Origin: CALXOD01 sp964402715
GTDB lineage: Bacteria; Verrucomicrobiota; Lentisphaeria; Victivallales; Victivallaceae
Direction: 5' to 3'
NCBI GenBank assembly: GCA_964402715.1
Contig: CAYODJ010000018.1
Span: 1-42,793, forward strand
Length of the DNA stretch: 42,793 nt
Shown in pieces: positions 17,469-24,797 of this stretch. The translations under genes and the position numbers were made by a program. The notes beneath the pieces were generated by a model. It was given only the letters and a program-made list of their open reading frames with translations. It did not search any database and was not told where the DNA came from. Positions within the stretch are counted from its first letter, which is position 1, and each line of letters starts with the position of its first letter.

Positions 17469-18428
17469 ATGTTCGAGTTCCTCAAAATCACCGACAACAC
17501 TTTCAAGGAGTCCCTGCGGGAGCCGGTCTATTTCCTGATGCTGCTGTGCGCCGTGATCCTGATCGGCCATTTCCCGTCCATGTCCCTGTTCGTGTTCTCG
17601 GAACAGCTGAAGCTGGTCGTGGACAGTTCCATGGCGACGTCGCTGCTCTTCAGCCTCCTCTGCGCCGTTCTGTGCGCCAGTCACACGATATCGCTTGAGA
17701 TGCGCAACGGAACGGTGCTGCTGCTTCTCTCCAAACCGATATCGCGCCGGTCTTTCGTGCTGGCGAAGATCTGCGGCATCGTGCTCGCCTCGTCCCTGTT
17801 CGCGCTGATCTGCAATCTGTCCGCCCTCGTGTCCGTGTACATCGCGGTCGATCAGTTCCGCCTGGACATGACCGCGTATCTGTCGTTTCTCGGAGTTGTC
17901 GCTCTCGCTTGCGCCGCCGGCATGCTGGCCAATTTCCTGCGGGGAAGCTCGTTCTCAGCGACATCCACGGCGGCGCTGGCCGTTCTCGTCGCGTTTTTCG
18001 CGGTTTACTGCGCGATTTCGCGCGAGAAGCCGTCTCTGTCCATGCGCGATCTGTGCTTCGCCCTGATTCTGATCAACTTCTCCGTCGTCTCCATGTCCAC
18101 GCTGGCTGCGGTCTTCGCAGTGCACCTGGACACGGTGGCGAACCTCGTGTTCTGCTCGGTCTTCTTCTTCCTGGGTCTCGTCTCCGGTCACCTCTTCGGC
18201 GGGGACACGGGATCGGACGTCGTGAACTTCATCTTCGGCGTCCTATACGCCGTGCTGCCCAACTGGCAGTACATGTGGATGGCGGACGCCATCGCCACCA
18301 ACCGATCGATCCCCGCGTCGTACCTGGCGTGCGCCGCATGCTACGTGGTGTCATATGCCGCCATCTGCGCAATCTGGGCCGTCACCCTTCTCCAGAACAA
18401 GGAAATAGCCGGCGGGTTCCGCCAGTAG
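17469..18428 (+). CDS. ABC-2 type transporter permease
   Basis: 319-residue integral membrane protein with about six hydrophobic segments, roughly at 18-40, 58-78, 105-128, 138-158, 163-186 and 195-240, plus one at the C-terminus. The order matches ABC-2 permeases: N-terminal cytoplasmic helix, first segment, external segment, then EMRNGTVLLLLSKPISR near 77-93, the characteristic coupling segment of ABC-2 export systems. No ATP-binding subunit lies next to it, so its partner must be elsewhere. GGGGA lies 7 nt before the ATG. The substrate cannot be inferred. The following 145 bp to the convergent aminotransferase contain only a 7-bp hairpin at 18441-18458. Confidence 0.8.
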   Translation: MFEFLKITDNTFKESLREPVYFLMLLCAVILIGHFPSMSLFVFSEQLKLVVDSSMATSLLFSLLCAVLCASHTISLEMRNGTVLLLLSKPISRRSFVLAKICGIVLASSLFALICNLSALVSVYIAVDQFRLDMTAYLSFLGVVALACAAGMLANFLRGSSFSATSTAALAVLVAFFAVYCAISREKPSLSMRDLCFALILINFSVVSMSTLAAVFAVHLDTVANLVFCSVFFFLGLVSGHLFGGDTGSDVVNFIFGVLYAVLPNWQYMWMADAIATNRSIPASYLACAACYVVSYAAICAIWAVTLLQNKEIAGGFRQ

Positions 18429-18573
18429 GGCGCGGGCGCCGGCGGAACTCTCCGCCGCGCACGGGGCGCGTCGTCTCTGCATGCCGACGGATCCGTGCGG
18501 CAGATCTGAACCGGACGCGACAAGGCGGCGCGGTAGGCTCCCTCGGGGCTTCGACGACGTCATGCCGCCGCCG

Positions 18574-19758
18574 TCACCGCGCGCATTGCCTGACGAACCT
18601 GTCGATCCGTTCCAATGCGGTGGCGATGTCCGCGACGGAAGCGGCGTAGCTGCATCGGACGAATCCCTCGCCGCAGGCGCCGAACGCCGTCCCCGGAACC
18701 ACGGCCACTTTCTCCGACTCCAGCAGTCTCCTCGCGAACGAGGCGGAGGTGAGACCGGAGGGACGGATATCCGGGAAGGCGTAGAACGCGCCTTTCGGCA
18801 TCAGACAGGGAAGACCGATGCGGTTGAGACCGCCGACAATCAGATTACGCCGTTCCCGGTAGGAATCACGCATCCTGACGACTTCCTTCCTGCCGTTCCG
18901 CAGCGCGTCCACCGCAGCCTCCTGCGCCGTGACCGAGGCGCACATGATCGCGTACTGGTGAATCTTCATCATGGCATCGATGATCTCGCGCGGCCCGCAG
19001 GCATACCCTATGCGCCATCCGGTCATCGCGAACGCCTTGGAGAAACCGTGCAGAAAGACGGTGCGGTCCCTCATGCCGGGCAGCGACGCTATCGAAGTGT
19101 GCGCCTCCTCGTATGACAGCTCGGAATAAATCTCGTCGGCGATCACTATCAGATCATGCTCCGCCGCCAGCTCCGCGATCCTCAGCATGGATTCATGCGG
19201 CAGCGTCGCGCCGGTCGGATTGCAGGGGAAGTTCAGCAGCAGAACCTTGGTTTTCGGGGTGATCTTCCGGCGCAGCGTCTCCACTCTGACCGCGAATCCG
19301 TCGTCTACCGACGTCTCGAGCACCACGGGAATTCCGTGCGCCATGCGAATCTCGGCCGGATATGAGACGAAACACGGTTCCGTGTAGACCACCTCGTCCC
19401 CGGGGTTGAGCAACGCACGGAGCGCCACGTCAAGCGCCTCGCTGACTCCGATGGTGACCAGACACTCGTCCTCCGGTCTGTATTCCAGCCGATAGTTCTG
19501 ACGCAGGTACCTGCAGATCTCCCTGCGCAGAGTCAGTGTGCCGAGATTCGAAGTATACGCCGTGTGCCCTTTCTCCAGGGAGAAGATCGCGCTCTCCCTG
19601 ATGCTCCAGGGAGTCACAAAGTCCGGCTCCCCCACCCCGAGCGAGACGACGTCCTTCGTCGTCTTCACCAGATCGAAAAACTCACGGATGCCGCTTTTCG
19701 GAAGATCCGCAATATGTTTCGCGACATATTGCCTACGGACAGATTTGAAGTCGTCCAT
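18574..19758 (-). CDS. Class I/II pyridoxal-phosphate aminotransferase
   Basis: 394-residue fold-type I aminotransferase, probably of the Aspartate/aromatic subgroup. PLP contacts: Asn180 in NFPCNPTGA, Asp208 and Tyr211 in IADEIYSEL, Schiff-base Lys241 in GFSKAFAMTGWRIGY, and an Arg in GFVRCSYA near the C-terminus for the substrate carboxylate. The start is firm: GGAGGAGG lies just before ATG 19756-19758. The first 26 bp overlap the end of the Lrp-family gene, so translation is likely coupled and the regulator may respond to an amino acid handled by this enzyme. The amino donor is not deducible. Confidence 0.92.
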   Translation of the reverse strand: MDDFKSVRRQYVAKHIADLPKSGIREFFDLVKTTKDVVSLGVGEPDFVTPWSIRESAIFSLEKGHTAYTSNLGTLTLRREICRYLRQNYRLEYRPEDECLVTIGVSEALDVALRALLNPGDEVVYTEPCFVSYPAEIRMAHGIPVVLETSVDDGFAVRVETLRRKITPKTKVLLLNFPCNPTGATLPHESMLRIAELAAEHDLIVIADEIYSELSYEEAHTSIASLPGMRDRTVFLHGFSKAFAMTGWRIGYACGPREIIDAMMKIHQYAIMCASVTAQEAAVDALRNGRKEVVRMRDSYRERRNLIVGGLNRIGLPCLMPKGAFYAFPDIRPSGLTSASFARRLLESEKVAVVPGTAFGACGEGFVRCSYAASVADIATALERIDRFVRQCAR

Positions 19759-20218
19759 AATCCTCCTCCACTCCCATGATCCTGCCGGACTCCTTGTATT
19801 TCTTCAGCTGGAAGGAAGTCGTCGTCGACAGAACGCCGTCGATGGTCGCCAGCTTCGCCGAGACGAACGAGGCGACCTCCTGAAGAGAATCGCCCTCCAC
19901 CTCGAGCAGCAGATCGCAGCTCCCGGAGACAAGATAAAGCCAGATCACCTCCGAAAAACGGGCGATCCGGCGGGCGACCTCGTCAAACCCGCCCGTCCGC
20001 GTGGGTGTGACGCGCACCTCTATCAGGGCGCGGACCCTCCCGTCCGACAGCGCGTCTTCGTTGATGACGGCCGTGTACCCTTGAATGATCTGCGCTTTCT
20101 CCAACGCCTCGATGCGCACGGCGACATCCTCCTCACTCCGGTTCAGACGGGCCGCGATGTCCGCCGGCGACAGTCTGGCGTCCTCCTTGAGAATATTCAG
20201 AATTTCCTCGTCCGACAT
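19733..20218 (-). CDS. Lrp/AsnC family transcriptional regulator
   Basis: 161 residues from ATG 20216-20218, with AGGAG 7 nt upstream. Residues 1-50 form the winged HTH (ILNILKEDARLSPADIAARL), ending with QGYTAVIN, typical of AsnC proteins. Residues about 60-140 are the RAM ligand-sensing domain (RALIEVRVTP, SGSCDLLLEVEG). It likely senses an amino acid and controls the overlapping aminotransferase. The open frame continues 70 codons upstream, with an in-frame GTG at 20402-20404 behind GGGAGG. That extension is Arg/Pro-rich, unlike the family, so I reject it, though the good site is puzzling. Confidence 0.9.
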   Translation of the reverse strand: MSDEEILNILKEDARLSPADIAARLNRSEEDVAVRIEALEKAQIIQGYTAVINEDALSDGRVRALIEVRVTPTRTGGFDEVARRIARFSEVIWLYLVSGSCDLLLEVEGDSLQEVASFVSAKLATIDGVLSTTTSFQLKKYKESGRIMGVEEDYGRLQICP

Positions 20219-20418
20219 GCTTTGTCTCCTGGGTTGAACACTCCTGCTCGCCGCGTTCCCCGCGCCGGATTCATTTTCAACGCCGCGGCGCTCCCGCCGC
20301 CGAGGCGGAATCCTGACAGCCGGGGCGGCGGCGCGATCCGAATGGAATCCGGCCGGACGCCCGCGCCGCCCCTCCGTCCCGGAAATCCGCACAGTCTCGG
20401 ACACACGACACCTCCCTG

Positions 20419-20447
20419 ACAGTAGCATTACTTCAACGCTTTGTCAA
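20419..20447 (-). promoter_or_regulatory. Putative sigma70 promoter for the Lrp regulator and aminotransferase
   Basis: A perfect TTGACA (20442-20447) and TACTGT (20419-20424) are 17 nt apart on the minus strand. The predicted start of transcription, about 20412, gives a leader near 195 nt before the chosen ATG. This would place the upstream GGGAGG site at the very 5' end of the transcript. Confidence 0.55.
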
Positions 20448-21317
20448 TCACGACCGCCCATTGGTCAGATACGGCATGGGGCTGCGCCGTCGCCGGCATA
20501 ACGCGTCACGAAGTCGGAGGGTGATTCCGCGTACGGGCGACGACTGCGGTGAAGCCGGCGCCGGTCGACGCGGAAAGCACGGCCGCGTTCCGCCGCCGAA
20601 TCCGCAGTCCCGGCGTACCGGACTCGACAGGCCTCGGTTCCGCGGGGGCGGCCGGGCCGGCTCCGCAGGCAGAAAGCGTCGAGCCGTCAACAGGGCGAGT
20701 CCAGGAAAGACGCTTCGATCCTCAATGCGCCGGCGCACCTTGAAATGAGGAAAGCCCCGCAAAGCGCGGAGGTCAGGCATTTCGGAGAGAACAGGAAACA
20801 CTACGACCGCGGACTTTCAGAATTCGAGGCATTGAAGGACTTAGAGTTACGTTCCGGGGAACTGGGCCCCCTCAGCAATGCCTCTGTCTCAGAGCCGGAT
20901 TCACGCATAAGCCCCCCGGAGCTGGGCGGAATCAGCCCTGACACTGGGAACGACGTTACGCCCTCCGCTGAAAAAAAATCAAGCGCGGAACAGAAGAAAA
21001 CGCAGAAAAATTTCCACCCCCCCGCCAGCCGCGCGGCGGAGGAGAAGCCGACCGCACGGACAACCGGAAGCGTCGCCCCCCGTCGTCGGCGCACTGAAGC
21101 CCGGCCGCAGTGACTTCTTCTTACGGATGGAGCCTCTTCGGTGTCCGGCTCCCGCGCCGGACCCGCCCGAGCGCCCTCCTCCCGCCGGCGGCCGCCCCCC
21201 GTTCCCGCGTCCAAGCCGCTTCAAAGACCTGCCGACGGCGATGTTCGCCCTGATTCCGCTTACGTCCCCGCCGGGAACAAGGGAGTCCCCCGTGACTGAT
21301 GCGGTGGACTTCAGGTT
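20448..21317. other. Left part of a degenerate island, no convincing gene
   Basis: About 870 bases hold several overlapping open frames without ribosome binding sites. The most protein-like frame is plus 20745-21113, ending in Lys/Ser/Glu-rich sequence (TPSAEKKSSAEQKKTQKN) that resembles the repeat units at 22.6 and 23.1 kb. A 7-bp hairpin (GTCCGGC / GCCGGAC) lies near 21140-21165. I treat this as remnant sequence continuous with the region right of the TnpV-like gene. Confidence 0.4.
20915..21003 (+). repeat. Island repeat module, copy A (most diverged)
   Basis: The stretch GTTACGCCCTCCGCTG, an A-run, then ATCAAGCG parallels copy C (GTAACACCCTCCTGCG, then AAAAATCAAGCG). In translation, PDTGNDVTPSAEKKSS lines up with PDSDGTVTPSCEKSS. 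Only the right half of the module is recognisable. Confidence 0.4.
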
Positions 21318-21653
21318 TTAATCCAGATCATTCTGCAGGTACGTGTAGTCGTACAGATCCGTCCCCGGAAAGTTCTCCTCCCACAGCTTCTTCAGAAGAG
21401 CCGTCTCCTCCACGCTGTACTCCTCGTCGTCCTCGTCGGTCACCGGCGACACCACCGTTTCGAACGCCACCTCGCTCGCTCCGCCCGGCGGCAGATCCCG
21501 ATACTGCATCTCCACCTCCAGAGCTTTCCTTTCGATCTGCTTGAGGTGTTCCAGCAGCTTGTGCGTCTTCAGCAGGCGGAACAGATATTTCTTGTGAAAC
21601 TGCTCCAGATACGCTATCCTGCCCTTTCCGTACGGACTCAGATCCAGTTCCAT
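21318..21653 (-). CDS. TnpV-like small protein (mobile-element associated)
   Basis: 111 residues. The start is convincing: GAGGAGG lies 6 nt before ATG 21651-21653, one of the strongest sites in the region. The middle, GRIAYLEQFHKKYLFRLL then THKLLEHLKQIERKALE (about 11-45), recalls TnpV-type proteins (RYLKEHR..., SGKLNSYLAEID...), which occur beside transposons and in integrative elements and have no proven biochemical role. The C-terminal half is acidic and ends in a typical charged tail. The TnpV link is from memory of the family pattern and is moderate. The gene stands alone inside a degenerate island and may be its only intact cargo. Confidence 0.6.
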   Translation of the reverse strand: MELDLSPYGKGRIAYLEQFHKKYLFRLLKTHKLLEHLKQIERKALEVEMQYRDLPPGGASEVAFETVVSPVTDEDDEEYSVEETALLKKLWEENFPGTDLYDYTYLQNDLD

Positions 21654-22575
21654 TCCCGGCCTCCTCTTGTCTCGGTCTTTCCTTTACTTTGGCGCCGGCA
21701 TCCCGGTTTTCAAGCTTCGGAGGCGAGGATTCCTGTTCAGTTCCGGATTCCGAGGACTGAAATGCGGGACAGCTCTTTTTTCTCTCCGTCCACCCATACC
21801 CCTCTTCCCGGCCTCTCTCCGCATATCCTCGGCGGAAAGATTCACAGAACGGGAAACCTGAGCGGAGAAGCATCGCCGAATCTGCCGACGCGCCTGAAAG
21901 CCGCAGGTATCTGCGGAGTTCCACGCGCCGGGACTCGCGGTGGCGGAGGAGCCATCGAAGACGCCGCAGGGGGGAAGACGTTCGTCATCGGCGCGGCGCA
22001 GACGAGGCCGACGCCCGAAGGTACCGGCAAGCGGCCAAGCCGAGGCGGGAAAACAAGTCGAGCTCCGACGGCTAAGGACTCTTCCTGAAACTTCTCAGAA
22101 AATTCCCGCCTCCGTCGTGCGGGAACGGTTCGACAATCTGTTCGTTCACACGTTTCAGACGAAGACCGAGGACGGCGATGTCGGGCTCTATCCGCCCGGC
22201 GGAAACGAAGCTCAAAACGCTCAACAAACCGTTCGACGCACACGGGGCGGGAACACCTCGGCGGGACGATCACGGCTCTTTCAGCGGACATCTCGCGTCC
22301 AAGCCCGGTCCGCCTCCCCGGCCCGGCGGCGGGCGCTCCCGGAGACTGAAGCGGAAAGAATTTCATCGCCAAGGCATGCGACGCGGTCGAAGCGGTCCGA
22401 TTTTCGGGGCGGGCTGGAGTCGCACCAGGCGACACTGCAGGTCGTCAATCCTCCGGCGCTGAAAGGCACGCCTCCCGCATTTTCCCGGACGCCGTCACGG
22501 CGTTCCGGATTACGATCACGCGGAAAAACCACGAACCCAGGGAAAGAGGGTCTGGCGGCACAATGTTCCACAAGT

Positions 22576-22727
22576 GCCATCCGGCAAGCAACTAGCCGAA
22601 CCCCTTGAGCCGCCCAGTGCCGGTAATGTTGCAGGCACCGCTAGAGAGTCTAGGGCCAGACCTGACAGTACTGTACCCCCTGACGGCAAGAAGTCAAACG
22701 CATCCGCCGAAAAAGTGACGAAAAAAC
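22576..22727 (+). repeat. Island repeat module, copy B
   Basis: About 150 bp aligns with copy C from GCCATCC onward, sharing an exact GCCGAACCCCTTGAGCCGC, then GGTA/ACTGTA-type blocks and an A-rich end. Compared with copy C the reading frame shifts partway: PNPLSR is in one frame and STVPPDGKKSNASAEK in another. Confidence 0.6.
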
Positions 22728-23086
22728 AAAGAAACAAGGTTACGCGAAGCGCACCGCGACACGCAAAGACATGCTCAGCATCACGGAAGCCTGACGACTA
22801 TGTCGTCGTCAGCGGCTACGGTATGCTCAAAAAGGGCGACAGGGTGATTTCGTCCGCACAGACTCTCCGAGGCAGATCCGGATCCACACGGTAAGACGCA
22901 TGGACGGAGACGGTGCGCCCTGCAACATCCGGCAAGCGGAAATGTTTGACAGCAACGAATACGTCGGACACGCACCGGCGCGTTTTCAAGGACGGGGGTT
23001 CTGCTCGGCTGTCGCGACCTATCAGACGAACCGGCAGGGCAGTGAAATTCACGAAAAAGGAATCCGGCGGCGATCCGTGCCCAATC

Positions 23087-23240
23087 GCCATCCGACAAGC
23101 GGCGAGCCGAACCCCTTGAGCCGCTCAGCACAGGATATGCCTCATGTGCCGCTAGAACGTCTGGAGCCAGATTCTGACGGTACTGTAACACCCTCCTGCG
23201 AAAAATCAAGCGTCTCCGACGAAAAATCACCGGAAAACAC
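23087..23240 (+). repeat. Island repeat module, copy C
   Basis: This copy keeps one frame throughout (PNPLSRSAQDMPHVPLERLE, then PDSDGTVTPSCEKSS), so it is probably closest to the ancestral state. It starts 511 nt after copy B. The exact 19-mer GCCGAACCCCTTGAGCCGC is shared with B. Confidence 0.6.
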
Positions 23241-23625
23241 GAAAAAAAGCACCGCGAAGCGGACGGAGGAGAAGAAGCAGTCCGCGCAGACGGGCGAAAC
23301 CGGAGCTGGGGAGCGGTCCGAAACAGGGGAAACCGACGTGCCCGCCGACGATCCCGGAGGCGGCGGGATGTCCGCGAAGCGGCATGCGACGACTCCCGCG
23401 GAGGCGGAGGCGCGCCTGAAGACAGTGCTGGAGGAGTTCAACGACGGCCCGGCTGGGGCGAAACTGTCGTCAAACAGCATCGGCTGCTTTCAAACAAGGC
23501 TAAGGAATAAATCCGACGCCAGCGGTTTCAGCAATCAGGAGCATTCCGAGGCGTCCGCCGACATAGTTCTGTTTGAAAACGCTGTTCCGGCGGAGAACCG
23601 GGAGGACAGGGAGGGGGATCCGAAC

Positions 23626-23760
23626 GTGCGCTCCATCAAGCGGCACGTCGCTCCGTTCTATACGGCAGACGGGTTCGCCGAGACGTACATCACACTGAAA
23701 GAATCGCCGCAGGCGGGACACCGGATCCATTCGCCGGAGCCGGACGAGCTGAAAAAACCG
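23626..23760 (+). pseudogene. Fragment resembling a phage polyvalent-protein nuclease (PBECR-like) domain
   Basis: Within an open frame lacking a credible start, these 45 codons read VRSIKRHVAPFY, then AETYITLKESPQAGHRIHSP and ELKKP. The pattern (hydrophobic strand, T-x-KE, glycine turn, R-I-x-S-x-E) resembles the Barnase-EndoU-ColicinE5/D-RelE-like nuclease modules found at the end of large polyvalent proteins of phages and conjugative elements. The flanking sequence does not continue the domain, so I call it a remnant. The match is by eye. Confidence 0.35.
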
Positions 23761-24273
23761 ACGTCAGTCTTCAGGGAGTGGAGCTTGGTCAATCCACACG
23801 CCCTGACGCCGGAACCCTCCCCGGTTCTGTCGCGGATACGGCCAAGCAGTACCCGGAACCGGGAAGCTGCATATAGACTACTTGCGAAAACGGAAAAAGC
23901 AAGGGCTCTCTTTGAAAAATGTCCCGGAAAACCCCGACGCCGCGGCGCGGGAGATTCTCGGCGGCAGGACGGACGGCGACGCGGAGCACTCCAAGAACAG
24001 GACGGACGACGTCCGCGCCCCGAACGACAGGCTCAACGACGGGCTGGAACGGCACCGGCGGGGCAAGACTCTGCATCTGAACAAAGAAAAAATCCAAATC
24101 TCGACGACCCAACAGCGGACCAATCCCGCTGACGTGGACTATCTTGACCTGGATCTTGTCAGGAATATAGTGCGGAATTTTCAAAATCCAATCCCTGCTT
24201 CCCAAAAAAATCAGGGAAATCCCGCATGTTCCCTCGGCAGCCGCAGTCAGGTGAACCCGGCGGAGACCGATGC

Positions 24274-24414
24274 CCGGATCCGCGCCGAATACGCTCCCGA
24301 ACCGGGACAGAGACTACACGCCGGAATCGGCAGCGGAGCGAGACCGGATCCGCGCCGAATACGCTCCCGAACCGGGACAGAGACTACACGCCGGAATCGG
24401 CAGCGGAGCGAGAC
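24274..24414 (+). repeat. Perfect 70-bp tandem duplication, two copies
   Basis: Bases 24274-24344 are identical to 24344-24414 (period 70). The unit contains GGATCCGCGCCGAATACGCT and ends CAGCGGAGCGAGAC. Because 70 is not a multiple of three, any protein reading would change frame between copies. Two nearly adjacent AACGTCATATAC copies follow near 24437-24462. Confidence 0.95.
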
Positions 24415-24620
24415 AGGAAATCCTCGGAGCGGATCGAACGTCATATACAACGTCATATACCTTGATGACGCCACCGGCATGCGCGTCGAATCGATGATAA
24501 GAAAATCAAAATCGGACGGCCAGCGTGAATTCCGAGACCGAAAACCGCGCCATGCCTCGCAGAAACGATTTCCGCGCGCGGCGAATCGGCAAGATCATCG
24601 GCCACGGCCGCAGCAGCCAA

Positions 24621-24648
24621 TTGAAAAAAAGGCGATCCATGCTAGCTT
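24621..24648 (+). promoter_or_regulatory. Weak candidate promoter for the M16 peptidase
   Basis: TTGAAA (24621-24626) and TAGCTT (24643-24648) lie 16 nt apart in an AT-rich patch about 150 bp before the M16 start. The -35 is good and the -10 poor. Confidence 0.3.
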
Positions 24649-24797
24649 TATCCCAACACGCAGACATGAAAAAACTGCTGAGGCGCCGGGCGGATCCGGA
24701 GGGGGCGCTCTCTCCCGGACCCGGCGCGGGCGGACGCTCATGACGAACATGAGCGCGCCGACATGCCTCAGCGACGGGAACTCTTCCGAGGCGAAAA

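Larger units (their letters stand above)
21654..24797. pseudogene. Decayed accessory island, about 3.1 kb with repeat modules and no intact gene
   Basis: No open frame here has a credible ribosome binding site plus ordinary composition. The longest (plus 22900-24132 and 23882-25069) mix recognisable fragments with shuffled Arg/Pro/Ser-rich stretches, and one overruns the M16 gene. Repeated modules B and C, a 70-bp tandem duplication and a polyvalent-protein-like fragment point to a broken mobile element. Similar motifs reappear in different frames: ITITRKN before copy B, VKFTKKESGG before copy C and ITLKESPQAG at 23.7 kb. That suggests ancestral tandem domains shattered by indels. What they once did cannot be stated. 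Confidence 0.5.

Noticed and set aside
18441..18458. Terminator between the ABC-2 permease and the aminotransferase
   Set aside because: A 7-bp hairpin (CGGCGGA / TCCGCCG) exists, but without a T-run on either strand it is too common in such GC-rich DNA to call.
22900..24132. A 410-codon plus-strand open frame in the island as an intact gene
   Set aside because: No ribosome binding site, shuffled composition at both ends, and its recognisable parts are short fragments that recur in other frames.
24274..24414. CRISPR-like repeat
   Set aside because: Only two adjacent copies with no spacer between them; a simple tandem duplication.
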